64,000 bases of DNA from Blautia coccoides (lineage in GTDB: Bacteria; Bacillota; Clostridia; Lachnospirales; Lachnospiraceae). Where the stretch lies: assembly GCF_034355335.1 (NCBI RefSeq), contig NZ_CP136422.1, forward strand, positions 3,754,501 through 3,818,500, given 5' to 3'. Below are positions 10,047 through 18,545 of this stretch, in pieces. Each line of letters begins with the position of its first letter. The first letter of the stretch is position 1. The notes under the pieces were generated by a model. It ran no database searches and was not told the origin of the DNA. It saw only the letters and a list, made by a program, of their open reading frames with translations. A program made the translations under genes and the position numbers.

Positions 10047-11057
10047 TTATATTGATGAAATGATATTCTTTCCGATCCGCTCACTGATATTTTGTTCCTT
10101 GAACGAGATACACTGTATGATGGAGTTTTTTACCTCCATGGACTTTGAACTTCCGTGGCATTTCACCACAAGCCCCTTGAGTCCTAAAAGCGGCGCTCCG
10201 CCGTACTCGCTGGCATCAAAGCTTTTTAATGTGGATTTGAGTGCCGTTTTTACAAGAAGGGCACCTATTTTGCTGCGCAGAGTCGTCATCATACCCTGCT
10301 TTACCTTTGAGATCAAAGTGGCTCCCACACCCTCGTATAGCTTCAGGATCACGTTGCCCACAAAGGCCTCCGTAACAATGACATCCGCCGCGCCGTTTGG
10401 GATCTCTCTGGCCTCAATACTTCCGATAAAATTAATGTCCTCACATTCTTTCAGCAGCGGATAGGTCTCTTTTACCAGGGCGTTTCCCTTTTCTTCCTCA
10501 ACGCCTATGTTCACGATTCCCACCCGGGGCTTTTTGACACCCATAACATGTTCCATGTAAATGGAACCCATGCGGGCAAACTGTACCAGATGAGAAGAGC
10601 GGGCATCCACGTTGGCACCGCAGTCTATCAAGAGAGACACACCGTCTCTTGTGGGGATCAGCGGAGCCAGAGGTGCTCTCTCTACACCTTTGATCCTGCC
10701 CACAATGGTTGTCCCTCCCACCAGGATGGCTCCGGAGCTTCCTGCGGATACGAAAGCGTCTGCTTCCCCTTTCTTTACCAGCTTCATTCCCACTACAATG
10801 GAGGAATCCTTTTTGCCCCGGATCGCGGCTACCGGCGGTTCTCCTGTCTCGATCACCTGGGACGCAGGGACGATCTCAATCCTCTCCCCCGGATTGCCGC
10901 AGGCCTCCAGTTCTTTTTTTACGGCCTCTTCCTGGCCTACCAGAAGTACCTTCAGGTTTGCTTTTTCTTTCACTGCGTCCACTGCACCTTTGACAATCTC
11001 CGCCGGTGCATTGTCGCCTCCCATGGCATCCACTGCCACAATTGTCATATTCTCCAT
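10047..11057 (-). CDS. plsX: Phosphate acyltransferase PlsX
   Basis: 336 aa. Makes acyl-phosphate from acyl-ACP, the first step of phospholipid synthesis in Gram-positive bacteria. The N-terminal VAVDAMGGDNAP and the stretches ALIPTRDG and EYGGAPLLGLKG are diagnostic. ATG 11057 follows AGGAGGCATAAT; an upstream in-frame start at 11102 lacks a ribosome site. In many Firmicutes plsX directly follows rpmF; here a lipoprotein gene and a long hairpin separate them. Confidence 0.96.
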   Translation of the reverse strand: MENMTIVAVDAMGGDNAPAEIVKGAVDAVKEKANLKVLLVGQEEAVKKELEACGNPGERIEIVPASQVIETGEPPVAAIRGKKDSSIVVGMKLVKKGEADAFVSAGSSGAILVGGTTIVGRIKGVERAPLAPLIPTRDGVSLLIDCGANVDARSSHLVQFARMGSIYMEHVMGVKKPRVGIVNIGVEEEKGNALVKETYPLLKECEDINFIGSIEAREIPNGAADVIVTEAFVGNVILKLYEGVGATLISKVKQGMMTTLRSKIGALLVKTALKSTLKSFDASEYGGAPLLGLKGLVVKCHGSSKSMEVKNSIIQCISFKEQNISERIGKNIISSI

Positions 11058-11115
11058 ATTATGCCTCCTGTATTCTGCAAATAATTTTACCAGACATCCC
11101 ATAAAACCGCAAGAG

Positions 11116-11149
11116 GGCTGCTGTAAAAGAAGTATCTTTTACAGCAGCC
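11116..11149. repeat. Perfect 15-bp hairpin between the surface lipoprotein gene and plsX
   Basis: GGCTGCTGTAAAAGA (11116-11130) pairs perfectly with 11135-11149 across a 4-nt loop. It stands just after the lipoprotein gene on the minus strand. The following sequence is not strongly T-rich (CTCTTGCGGTTTT), so it could be a weak terminator or an RNA-stability element controlling entry into plsX. Confidence 0.6.
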
Positions 11150-11194
11150 GCCATTACTGTTCACGATTTTTAACTATTTCGCAGATCTGCGTAT

Positions 11195-11998
11195 TTACTG
11201 CATCTTCCCGTCACTGCCCAGATGATAGCCTTCCACGTCGGTATCTACTGCCATGGAACCGTCATCCTTCAGATAATACCAGGTGCTGCCTTCCTGATAC
11301 CAGCCTTTTCTCATATAGCCATGATCATCAAAGGCATACCATTTGCCGTCGATCTCCAGCCACTGGCTCTTTGGGAATGTGCCGTCTCCGTAATCATACC
11401 ACCAGCCTTTATCTGATTCTGTCCAGGTTCCGGAGGTCTTTTTCTCCTCCTTCTTCTCTTTCTTCTTATCCTCTGCCTTCTTCTTCTCGGCATCTTTGCT
11501 TTCCGCATCGTCGGATACGATAACCTCTGCCGTATCGCTGGTTATTCCATTGGTGGAAGAACCGATGGTGCTGGTTGCCACCACGTAATAATACATAGTC
11601 TTTGCCTCACCTGTGGGCGGTGTGAATGTATTCTTTGTCTCACCTTCCACCGGAGTTCCACCTCCGTTAGTGTTGGTCTGGCTCTGATACCACTGGTATG
11701 TGATGACACCTTTATCTGATGTCTTTGCCTCCACCTTCAGAGCCTCAGCTTTGTCTCCTGTCTTATACGTAACGGAGCCACTCAGATTCGCGGTAAATTC
11801 CGGTTTTGCAACTTCAACTTCCGGTTCCTGAGTCTTATTCTCCTCTTCCTTATCACTATTTTTCTCTGTATTATCCGGCTTGGGGTCTGTCTTCTCCAGC
11901 ACCTTGTCCATCACCTTTTCCCCGCTGCAGCCCGTCACGGCAAAAGTAAGGCATCCGACTGCAAGAAGCAGAATCCCTTTCTTCAACCATTTATTCAT
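11195..11998 (-). CDS. Surface lipoprotein with Ig-like domain and cell-wall-binding repeats
   Basis: 267 aa. Lipobox AVTGC with Cys24, then an acidic/Lys linker, an Ig-like region at about 66-160 (YQWYQS...YYYVVATS), a highly charged KKE-rich linker at about 165-190, and C-terminal choline/glucan-binding-type repeats at about 190-267 (WWYDYGDG, GKWYAFDDHGYM, GSTWYYLKDDGSM). It combines membrane anchoring with wall-binding repeats, so it probably bridges membrane and wall. It is inserted between rpmF and plsX; its role there is unknown. Confidence 0.82.
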   Translation of the reverse strand: MNKWLKKGILLLAVGCLTFAVTGCSGEKVMDKVLEKTDPKPDNTEKNSDKEEENKTQEPEVEVAKPEFTANLSGSVTYKTGDKAEALKVEAKTSDKGVITYQWYQSQTNTNGGGTPVEGETKNTFTPPTGEAKTMYYYVVATSTIGSSTNGITSDTAEVIVSDDAESKDAEKKKAEDKKKEKKEEKKTSGTWTESDKGWWYDYGDGTFPKSQWLEIDGKWYAFDDHGYMRKGWYQEGSTWYYLKDDGSMAVDTDVEGYHLGSDGKMQ

Positions 11999-12116
11999 TC
12001 GTCTTCCTCCTTTTAATAGAAAAGCAATAACTATTCTGCGTAATGTCAGTTATATATTAACTTGTTTTCACATAAATCGCAAGGTTTTTTATGATTTTAT
12101 TACAAAAATATTACAA

Positions 12117-12146
12117 AAAGGCCTCCTGGTTGTCCAGAAGGCCTTT
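12117..12146 (-). terminator. Terminator after rpmF
   Basis: AAAGGCCT-CTGG (12117-12129) pairs with CCAG-AGGCCTTT (12134-12146); on the minus strand it is followed by TTTTTGTAATATTTTTG. It lies about 50 nt past the rpmF stop. Confidence 0.88.
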
Positions 12147-12168
12147 CTCATGCATGAAGGATCCGCAG

Positions 12169-12188
12169 CTATTCGGTCAGCCGAATAG
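12169..12188. repeat. Perfect 8-bp inverted repeat downstream of rpmF
   Basis: CTATTCGG TCAG CCGAATAG, 7 nt from the rpmF stop and just before the terminator. No T-run follows, so it is more likely a 3'-end stabilising hairpin than the terminator itself. Confidence 0.5.
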
Positions 12189-12194
12189 TTCTGA

Positions 12195-12380
12195 TTATTC
12201 TTCACCCATTTTGATGATTTCTTTTTTGTTGTAACTTCCGCAAGCTTTGCATACTCTGTGTGGCATCATTAAAGCTCCACATTTGCTGCATTTTACTAAG
12301 TTCGGAGCGCTCATTTTCCAGTTTGCTCTTCTTTTATCTCTTCTTGCTTTAGAAGTTTTATTTTTTGGACAGATGGACAT
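12195..12380 (-). CDS. rpmF: 50S ribosomal protein L32
   Basis: 61 aa. The zinc ribbon CSKCGALMMPHRVCKACG is complete, i.e. the zinc-binding form of L32. The N-terminus is MSICPKNKTSKARRDKRRA. It lies 2 nt after the DUF177 gene and shares its promoter. Confidence 0.97.
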   Translation of the reverse strand: MSICPKNKTSKARRDKRRANWKMSAPNLVKCSKCGALMMPHRVCKACGSYNKKEIIKMGEE

Positions 12381-12382
12381 AG

Positions 12383-12910
12383 TTACACCTCCTTAAATTT
12401 GCTAAATATATCACGGATTGCTGCCATTCTCGGATCGAGGCTTTCCTGCTCACAGGAACAGGGGCCGTCATTTAAATCTTTGCCGCAATGGCTGCAGATT
12501 CCCTTGCAGTCCTCTTTACACAGGACCCGTAAAGGCCAACGGATTAAAATCTCATTATGCACTAACTGCTCAACATCCAGGCTACAACCTGTGACATAAT
12601 TCATTTCATCTAAGTCTTTTATCCTGTCTTCCTCCGAAACCTTCATATCCATATCTCTTTCCAGTGTAAATGGAAAATCCACCGGGACCTCTTTTAAACA
12701 GCGGTCGCAGGGAATGGACAGAGTAACACTGCCTCTTGCTTCCAGACGCAGAACCTTTTTGCCAGTATTCGTAATAGTAAGAATCACAGGCTCTTTATCC
12801 TTCACAGGAAAGCTGCCCAGTTTCGATTGAAAGGAATCCATGGAAACAGGCGCTTCTATGACCTGTGTCTTTCCTTCCAGGGATAAAATTTCTGATAAAT
12901 CAATTAGCAT
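12383..12910 (-). CDS. DUF177 (YceD-like) protein
   Basis: 175 aa. Matches the DUF177 family almost always encoded before rpmF and implicated in 23S rRNA accumulation in plants and bacteria. A CDRCLK motif at about 95 and a Cys-rich tail (CKEDCKGICSHCG, then CSCE) suggest a metal-binding site. The link to L32 is from conserved gene order. Confidence 0.92.
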   Translation of the reverse strand: MLIDLSEILSLEGKTQVIEAPVSMDSFQSKLGSFPVKDKEPVILTITNTGKKVLRLEARGSVTLSIPCDRCLKEVPVDFPFTLERDMDMKVSEEDRIKDLDEMNYVTGCSLDVEQLVHNEILIRWPLRVLCKEDCKGICSHCGKDLNDGPCSCEQESLDPRMAAIRDIFSKFKEV

Positions 12911-12936
12911 AATAGTCTCCTAATCACACCTAGTAA

Positions 12937-12965
12937 ATTATACATAGGGATTTTCTATTTGTCAA
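12937..12965 (-). promoter_or_regulatory. Consensus promoter for DUF177-rpmF
   Basis: TTGACA (12960-12965), 17-nt spacer, TATAAT (12937-12942) on the minus strand: a perfect sigma-A promoter, 26 nt before the DUF177 start. The -35 almost touches the ackA stop (12969). Confidence 0.92.
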
Positions 12966-12968
12966 CTA

Positions 12969-14171
12969 TTATTTCTGATTCTTGACTAATTCTGCTGTTT
13001 CCTGACAGATTGCAAGCTCTTCGTTGGTGGGAACTACGGCAACTTTCACTTTGGAATCTGCTGTGGAGATGATCACGTTCTCTCCGCGCTTCTGGTTTGC
13101 TTCCTCGTCCAGAGTGATACCCAGATAGGAAAGGCTCTTAACCACTGTCTCACGGACCGGAATGGCATTCTCACCGATACCGCCTGTAAAAGCGATGGCA
13201 TCCACGCCGTTCATAGCTGCCGCATAGGAACCGATGTATTTTACAATGCGGTAGCACAGGCAGTCAACAGCTCTCTTGGCATCCGGATTGCCCTGCTCTC
13301 TCGCTTCGTTCAAGTCACGGAAATCGCTGGACAGGCCTTTTGACAGTCCTAACAGACCGGATTCTTTGTTCAGGATGCGTACCATCTCTTTTACATCGAT
13401 GTTCTCTTTTCCGCAGATAAACTCCAGGACAGCCGGGTCCAGATCACCGGAACGTGTTCCCATTACAAGGCCTTCCAGAGGAGTCAAGCCCATGCTGGTA
13501 TCCACACATTTACCGTTCACAACCGCACTGATGGAGGAACCGTTGCCCAGATGAGCTACGATCACTTTGGAGTTGTCCGGGTCAAGTCCCAGGAATTTAA
13601 TAGTCTCTTTGGATACGAAACGATGGGAAGTTCCGTGGAAACCGTATTTGCGGACCTTGTATTTCTCATAATATTTGTAAGGGATCGCATACATGTATGC
13701 TTTCTCCGGCATGGTCTGATGGAATGCTGTGTCAAATACAGCTACGTTGGGCTTGCCGGGCATCAGTTCCATACACGCACGGATACCCATTAAGTTTGCA
13801 GGGTTGTGCAGAGGTCCCAGATCGCAGCACTCTTCAATAACAGAGATAACCTCGTCATCGATCACACAGGAGTCAGAGATTTTGGCACCGCCGTGCAGCA
13901 CACGGTGACCGATGGCTTCTACTTCGTCCAGGCTCTTTAATACACCTGTGTTCGGATTTACCAATGCGTCCAGAACCATTTTGATGGCCTCTGTATGTGT
14001 GGGCATTGCTGCTTCTGTTGTCTCTTTCTCACCGCCTGCAGGCTGATATACCAGTCTTCCGTCAATACCGATACGCTCGCATAATCCTTTTGCGGCTACT
14101 TCTTCTGTGTCAGAATTGATCAACTGGAATTTCAGGGATGAACTTCCGCAGTTTACTACTAATACGTTCAT
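12969..14171 (-). CDS. ackA: Acetate kinase
   Basis: 400 aa. Interconverts acetyl phosphate plus ADP with acetate plus ATP, the ATP-yielding step of acetate fermentation. N-terminal VVNCGSSSLKFQL, GHRVLHGG and AFTGGIGEN are family signatures. ATG 14171 follows GGAGGAAAAAAC; an upstream extension to 14261 overlaps the promoter. The phosphotransacetylase gene usually beside it is not present. Confidence 0.97.
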   Translation of the reverse strand: MNVLVVNCGSSSLKFQLINSDTEEVAAKGLCERIGIDGRLVYQPAGGEKETTEAAMPTHTEAIKMVLDALVNPNTGVLKSLDEVEAIGHRVLHGGAKISDSCVIDDEVISVIEECCDLGPLHNPANLMGIRACMELMPGKPNVAVFDTAFHQTMPEKAYMYAIPYKYYEKYKVRKYGFHGTSHRFVSKETIKFLGLDPDNSKVIVAHLGNGSSISAVVNGKCVDTSMGLTPLEGLVMGTRSGDLDPAVLEFICGKENIDVKEMVRILNKESGLLGLSKGLSSDFRDLNEAREQGNPDAKRAVDCLCYRIVKYIGSYAAAMNGVDAIAFTGGIGENAIPVRETVVKSLSYLGITLDEEANQKRGENVIISTADSKVKVAVVPTNEELAICQETAELVKNQK

Positions 14172-14200
14172 GTTTTTTCCTCCGTTATCATACATCTTCA

Positions 14201-14255
14201 CGGCTGAAACAGCCGCGTTTGGTATCATTATACATCTTTTCAAAAAATGGTACAA
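14201..14255 (-). promoter_or_regulatory. ackA promoter and leader hairpin
   Basis: TTGTAC (14250-14255), 17-nt spacer, TATAAT (14227-14232) on the minus strand. The short leader contains a CGGCTG AAA CAGCCG hairpin (14201-14215), 30 nt before the ATG, which may stabilise the message. Confidence 0.8.
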
Positions 14256-14283
14256 GGGCACCGTTTAAATTTACGGGGAAATT

Positions 14284-14312
14284 TTGTATTCTTTTGGGAA
14301 CATGGATATAAA
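14284..14312 (+). promoter_or_regulatory. Promoter for tmcAL
   Basis: TTGTAT (14284-14289), 17-nt spacer, TATAAA (14307-14312) on the plus strand, about 108 nt before the ATG and back-to-back with the ackA promoter. Confidence 0.65.
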
Positions 14313-14419
14313 TAATATAAAATGGTAATGTGAGGATACGGAACAGTTGTCCGCAGACAGAAAATTTGTTATATTTAATCATAAGATTAAAAGAGAACGC
14401 AGAAGGGAATACAGATCAT

Positions 14420-15670
14420 ATGAGCAGAATCACCGGAATCATTGCCGAATACAATCCTTTTCATAAGGGACACGCATACCATCTTGAGAAGGCCAGAGAA
14501 CTGACCTGCGCGGATCACCTTATCGTCGTCATGAGCGGTGATTTCGTACAGAGAGGTGCCCCTGCACTGTTTGATAAGTATCTCCGCACCCGTATGGCTC
14601 TTTTGGAAGGCGCGGATCTGGTATTGGAACTTCCTGTTTCCATCGCATGTGCAAGCGCGGAGTATTTTGCCTCCGGCGCAGTCTCTGTGCTGGATCAGCT
14701 TGGCTGTGTAAACGCCCTCTGCTTCGGAAGTGAATCCGGGGATGTCAGGGCATTGACTGCGTGTGCAAAAGTCCTTTTAGAGGAGGATACAGCTTATCAG
14801 CAGCAGCTTCGTTCTCTCTTAAAAAAAGGATATTCCTTTCCCGCTGCCCGGAAAAGTGCCTTTGCCGCACTGCATCATCCGGAATGTTTCACGGAGCTTT
14901 TAGATCCCCCCAACAATATCCTCGGTTTGGAATATATAAAGGCTCTTTTGCGGTCAAACAGCCACATACAGCCAACTGCCCTGAAACGTGCCGGTGCCGG
15001 ATACCATGACGGCCACCTGTCCGGTTCTCTTTCAAGCGCCACTGCGATCCGCAAGCATTTAAGGGAAAATTCTATTGAAAATGGAAGATCACTGGTCAAT
15101 TACGAAGAAATCCTCACAAAAACCATGCCGGAGTCAGCCGCTTTGCTGGCAGCCCGCAGGCTTTCCTGCGAATCTCCGGTCTGGGAGGATGATTTTTCCC
15201 TGCTGCTCCGTTACAGACTGATGCTGCAATCACCAGAGGAACTTGGCACATACGCGGATCTATCTCCGGAATTAGCCAGGCGTATCCATGCCCGTCTGAA
15301 TGACTTCCGAAGCTTCTCCCAGTTTTTATCACTGTTAAAGACTAGGGAGCTGACCTATACACGGATCAGCCGCGCGCTTCTGCATGTACTTCTCAACATA
15401 AAGGAGGATATGTCTCCGCTTTCCCCAGTCCCTTACGCCCGGATTTTAGGTTTCAGCAGAGCAGGCAGCGGCCTCCTTCGTGAGATCAAGGCAAACACAA
15501 GGATTCCCCTTATCACCAAAGCAGCGGATCACCGGAAGCTTCTGTCTGATTCGGCTCAGAGAAAATTTGAACAGGACTTGTTTGCTTCCAACCTGTACGA
15601 GACTGTACGCACACAAAAAAACGGGACAGTTTTTGTAAATGACATACAAAAACCTCCCGTTATCCTATAG
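14420..15670 (+). CDS. tmcAL: tRNA(Met) cytidine acetate ligase TmcAL
   Basis: 416 aa. Uses acetate and ATP to make N4-acetylcytidine at the elongator tRNA-Met wobble base. The N-terminal nucleotidyltransferase-like core has GIIAEYNPFHKGHAYHL and VVMSGDFVQRGAPA. ATG 14420 is preceded by AGAAGGG; the longer in-frame start at 14330 lacks support. It is divergent from ackA; acetate as substrate makes this pairing thematically sensible but not proof of co-regulation. Its last codons contain the terminator of the opposing feo operon. Confidence 0.93.
   Translation: MSRITGIIAEYNPFHKGHAYHLEKARELTCADHLIVVMSGDFVQRGAPALFDKYLRTRMALLEGADLVLELPVSIACASAEYFASGAVSVLDQLGCVNALCFGSESGDVRALTACAKVLLEEDTAYQQQLRSLLKKGYSFPAARKSAFAALHHPECFTELLDPPNNILGLEYIKALLRSNSHIQPTALKRAGAGYHDGHLSGSLSSATAIRKHLRENSIENGRSLVNYEEILTKTMPESAALLAARRLSCESPVWEDDFSLLLRYRLMLQSPEELGTYADLSPELARRIHARLNDFRSFSQFLSLLKTRELTYTRISRALLHVLLNIKEDMSPLSPVPYARILGFSRAGSGLLREIKANTRIPLITKAADHRKLLSDSAQRKFEQDLFASNLYETVRTQKNGTVFVNDIQKPPVIL
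15613..15661 (-). terminator. feo operon terminator encoded within the tmcAL 3' end
   Basis: On the minus strand AACGGGA (pairing 15655-15661 with 15620-15626) and TTTTTGTA (15645-15652 with 15630-15637) form a two-part stem followed by TTTTTTGTG. It overlaps the last ~16 codons of tmcAL. Confidence 0.85.
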
Positions 15671-15679
15671 CGTGTGTAT

Positions 15680-15832
15680 TTACTTTTGTTTTTCTGTTCC
15701 ATGACAGCAGCTGCAGTTTCCGCCGCAGCTTCCGCATGTCCTGCCTGCCTTTTTGTCCTTTACCATTTTCCTTACCACCAGGCCCACAACACAGAGCAGG
15801 ATCAGAAGCACGATCATAGTTCCAGCATTCAT
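15680..15832 (-). CDS. FeoB-associated Cys-rich membrane protein
   Basis: 50 aa. One N-terminal membrane helix (MIVLLILLCVVGLVV), then a basic segment and a Cys-rich tail CGSCGGNCSCC. This matches the small FeoB-partner family found after feoB in Clostridia; its exact role in Fe(II) uptake is not established. It begins 34 nt past the feoB stop and ends 9 nt from the convergent tmcAL stop. A 68-aa ORF in a neighbouring frame over the same DNA is spurious. Confidence 0.85.
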   Translation of the reverse strand: MNAGTMIVLLILLCVVGLVVRKMVKDKKAGRTCGSCGGNCSCCHGTEKQK

Positions 15833-15866
15833 ACGATATCACCTTTCCGGACAGGCCGGAAGGCAT

Positions 15867-18056
15867 TTACGCCTTCGCGGCTTTTCCTGTTTTCATTTTT
15901 ATATCCAAAGTATTTTTTTCTTTATAGGGTCTGAACAGCAAATACAGAAATACTGCTATGATAATGACTGCCGCTACCGTTCCTATTCCAAACGCTCCGC
16001 CTTCCAGCAGATGTCCCATCTGGTAGATCACAAGAGCTGAGCAGTAAGCCAGCAGTGTCTGGTATCCAATAGCAAACCAGAACCAGCCTGCATTGTTCAT
16101 TTCACGTTTGATCGCTCCCATTGCCGCAAAGCAGGGCGCGCACAAAAGGTTGAACACCAGGAAGGAGTAAGCTGCTGCTGCTGTAAAGCTGCCCGCAAGA
16201 GTTCCCCAGATTTCCGCACCGTTTTCTGCCACTTCTGAGAATCCGTAAAGGATACCAAAGGTACCGACCACATTTTCTTTTGCAACCAGTCCGGAAACTG
16301 CTGCCACAGCCGCTTTCCAGTCTCCCCATCCAAGAGGGATGAACAGCCAGGAAATGCCTTTTCCGATGGCTGCCAGCAGGGAATGATCCATATCATCCAC
16401 CATGCCGAAGGAGCCGTTCTCGAATCCAAATCCTTGAGTAAACCAGATAAATATAGTGGAAAGAAGGATCACCGTACCGGCTTTTTTGATAAAGGACCAG
16501 CCTCTCTCCCACATGCTGCGCAGAACATTTCCCACGGTAGGCATATGGTATGCCGGCAGTTCCATAACGAAAGGTGCCGGGTCCCCGGAGAATTTCCTGG
16601 TCTTTTTTAAAATGATACCGGAGCAGATGATAGCCAGAACACCCACAATGTAGGCACTGGGTGCCACCCACCATGCGCCGCCGAACAGGGCACCTGCAAT
16701 AAGGGCGATGATCGGCAGTTTTGCGCTGCACGGAATGAATGTGGTGGTCATAATGGTCATCTTGCGGTCTCTGTCGTTCTCTATGGTCCTTGAGGCCATG
16801 ATCCCCGGAACACCGCATCCTGTCCCGATCAGCATCGGTATGAAGGATTTTCCCGAAAGGCCGAATTTACGGAAGATACGGTCCATAATAAAGGCAACAC
16901 GGGCCATGTATCCGCATCCCTCCAGGAAGGCTAAAAAGAGAAACAGTACCAGCATCTGCGGCACAAATCCAAGTACAGCGCCAACGCCGGCAACGATGCC
17001 GTCCACGATCAGGCTCTGAAGCCATGCTGCGCAGTTGACAGCTTCCAATCCGTTGTTCAGCAGTTCAGGTATGGCAGGGACGTGCAGGGAAGAGATACCC
17101 AGGAAATTCCATCCGTCTGCAAACACGCCATCATTCACCCAGTCTGTGGCCCATCCGCCTACGGTACTGACAGACACATAATATACCAGTGCCATCACAG
17201 CAAAGAAGATAGGAAGGCCAAGGAAACGGTTTGTGACGATCCCGTCAATCTTATCTGAGGTGGTCATCTTCCCTCTGCTTTTTTTCGTGTATGCTTTTTT
17301 TATAACTGTTCCTATATATGTATATCTCTCATTGGTGATTATACTTTCGGAGTCATCATCCAAATCTTTTTCCACAGCAGCGATGATCGCCTCCACATCC
17401 GGCAGTCCTGTTGTGGTCTCACCGATTTTATTATCTCTCTCAAACAGCTTTACTGCGTAAAAGCGTCTCTGACCTTCCGGAATCTTGCTGTCCAGCAAAG
17501 ATTCGATCTCATCCAGCGCTTCCTCCACACGTTTCTGGAATCTGTGGACCGGCGCGCCTGCACTTTTCTTTCCGGCTATACGCACCGCTTTGTCAGCCGC
17601 CTCTTTGATCCCGGTTCCCTTCAAAGCGGAGATTTCAACCACTTCACATCCAAGCTGTCTGGATAATTCTCCAATCTTTATGATATCTCCGTTTTTTTCC
17701 ACCACATCCATCATGTTCACTGCCATGATCACGGGAATGCCAAGCTCCATAAGCTGGGTGGACAGATACAGATTCCTCTCCAGGTTCGTGCCATCTACAA
17801 TATTCAGTATGGCGTCAGGGCGCTCTGCGATCAGATAGTTTCTGGCCACCACTTCCTCCAGTGTATAAGGAGACAGGGAATAAATCCCCGGAAGGTCCAT
17901 GATGATCACATCCTTGTTTCCTTTCAGCTTTCCTTCCTTTTTTTCTACTGTAACACCGGGCCAGTTTCCCACGAACTGGTTGGACCCTGTAAGGGCATTG
18001 AACAGCGTAGTCTTACCACAGTTCGGGTTGCCGGCAAGCGCAATTTTAACTGACAT
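15867..18056 (-). CDS. feoB: Ferrous iron transporter FeoB
   Basis: 729 aa. Fe2+ uptake across the membrane. N-terminal G domain: G1 GNPNCGKTTLFN at residues 9-20, MDLPGIYSLSP (G3), NMMD (G4). The membrane part carries the Gate motifs with the conserved region CSAKLPIIALIAG and MLIGTGCGVPGIMASRTI. ATG 18056 is preceded by AGGAGGAAGAG. It has its own operator pair in the gap to feoA, so it can be transcribed separately from the feoA genes. Confidence 0.97.
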   Translation of the reverse strand: MSVKIALAGNPNCGKTTLFNALTGSNQFVGNWPGVTVEKKEGKLKGNKDVIIMDLPGIYSLSPYTLEEVVARNYLIAERPDAILNIVDGTNLERNLYLSTQLMELGIPVIMAVNMMDVVEKNGDIIKIGELSRQLGCEVVEISALKGTGIKEAADKAVRIAGKKSAGAPVHRFQKRVEEALDEIESLLDSKIPEGQRRFYAVKLFERDNKIGETTTGLPDVEAIIAAVEKDLDDDSESIITNERYTYIGTVIKKAYTKKSRGKMTTSDKIDGIVTNRFLGLPIFFAVMALVYYVSVSTVGGWATDWVNDGVFADGWNFLGISSLHVPAIPELLNNGLEAVNCAAWLQSLIVDGIVAGVGAVLGFVPQMLVLFLFLAFLEGCGYMARVAFIMDRIFRKFGLSGKSFIPMLIGTGCGVPGIMASRTIENDRDRKMTIMTTTFIPCSAKLPIIALIAGALFGGAWWVAPSAYIVGVLAIICSGIILKKTRKFSGDPAPFVMELPAYHMPTVGNVLRSMWERGWSFIKKAGTVILLSTIFIWFTQGFGFENGSFGMVDDMDHSLLAAIGKGISWLFIPLGWGDWKAAVAAVSGLVAKENVVGTFGILYGFSEVAENGAEIWGTLAGSFTAAAAYSFLVFNLLCAPCFAAMGAIKREMNNAGWFWFAIGYQTLLAYCSALVIYQMGHLLEGGAFGIGTVAAVIIIAVFLYLLFRPYKEKNTLDIKMKTGKAAKA

Positions 18057-18145
18057 CTTCTCTTCCTCCTCTATCTCTCTCCCTCTGCATAAATGTTTTG
18101 GATCCTTGTGCATAAGGCGGGCTTATCACCCCTTTATGTATTTCC

Positions 18146-18199
18146 GGATTAGCTTTCGCTAACCTATTTTTCAAAAAATATGGTTAGAGTATTCTAACC
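18146..18199 (-). promoter_or_regulatory. Operator pair and weak promoter before feoB
   Basis: Two inverted repeats of the form TTAG-N6-CTAA: 18149-18162 (TTAGCTTTCGCTAA) and 18182-18199 (GGTTAGAGTATTCTAACC), with centres 35 nt apart. A TTGAAA (18169-18174) with TAATCC (18146-18151) at 17-nt spacing places the first site in the spacer. The half-sites resemble DtxR-family iron boxes (TTAGGTTAGCCTAACCTAA) more than Fur boxes. Confidence 0.75.
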
Positions 18200-18243
18200 A
18201 TAAGCCCTGAAAAAATGCCGCAGCTCTTAAGCCAGCAGCATAT

Positions 18244-18465
18244 CTACTGAATCTCGATCATCTCCGCGTCTGCCTTCCGAAGGGAAAGCTCATAGCCTCT
18301 CACCGTAACCTCTACTGGGTCACCAAAGGGCGCTACTTTTCTCACATAGACATCCGTTCCCTTTGTGATCCCCATATCCATGATGCGGCGTTTCACAGCG
18401 CCTTCTCCGTGTAGTTTAACCACTTTGACGCTCTGTCCGCATTTTACATTCCGCAGTGTCTCCAT
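18244..18465 (-). CDS. feoA: FeoA domain protein (copy 1)
   Basis: 73 aa, SH3-like FeoA fold: METLRNVKCGQSVKVVKLHG, then RRIMDMGITKGTDVYV, VAPFGDPVEV and VRGYELSLRKADAEMIEI. FeoA is thought to modulate FeoB. AGGAGG precedes the ATG by about 10 nt. Retains the classic DPVEVTVRGYELSLR tail, so it is the canonical copy. Confidence 0.93.
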   Translation of the reverse strand: METLRNVKCGQSVKVVKLHGEGAVKRRIMDMGITKGTDVYVRKVAPFGDPVEVTVRGYELSLRKADAEMIEIQ

Positions 18466-18545
18466 GTCTGCATATCCTCCTCTTCCTATACAACCCCGCC
18501 TTTGATCAGGCGCGGCCCAAATCTATCTCAGAACCGGAACCTGTG

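Noticed and set aside
15660..15866. Minus-strand 68-aa ORF after feoB
   Set aside because: It is in the wrong frame over the 50-aa Cys-rich FeoB partner, lacks a ribosome site and resembles no protein.
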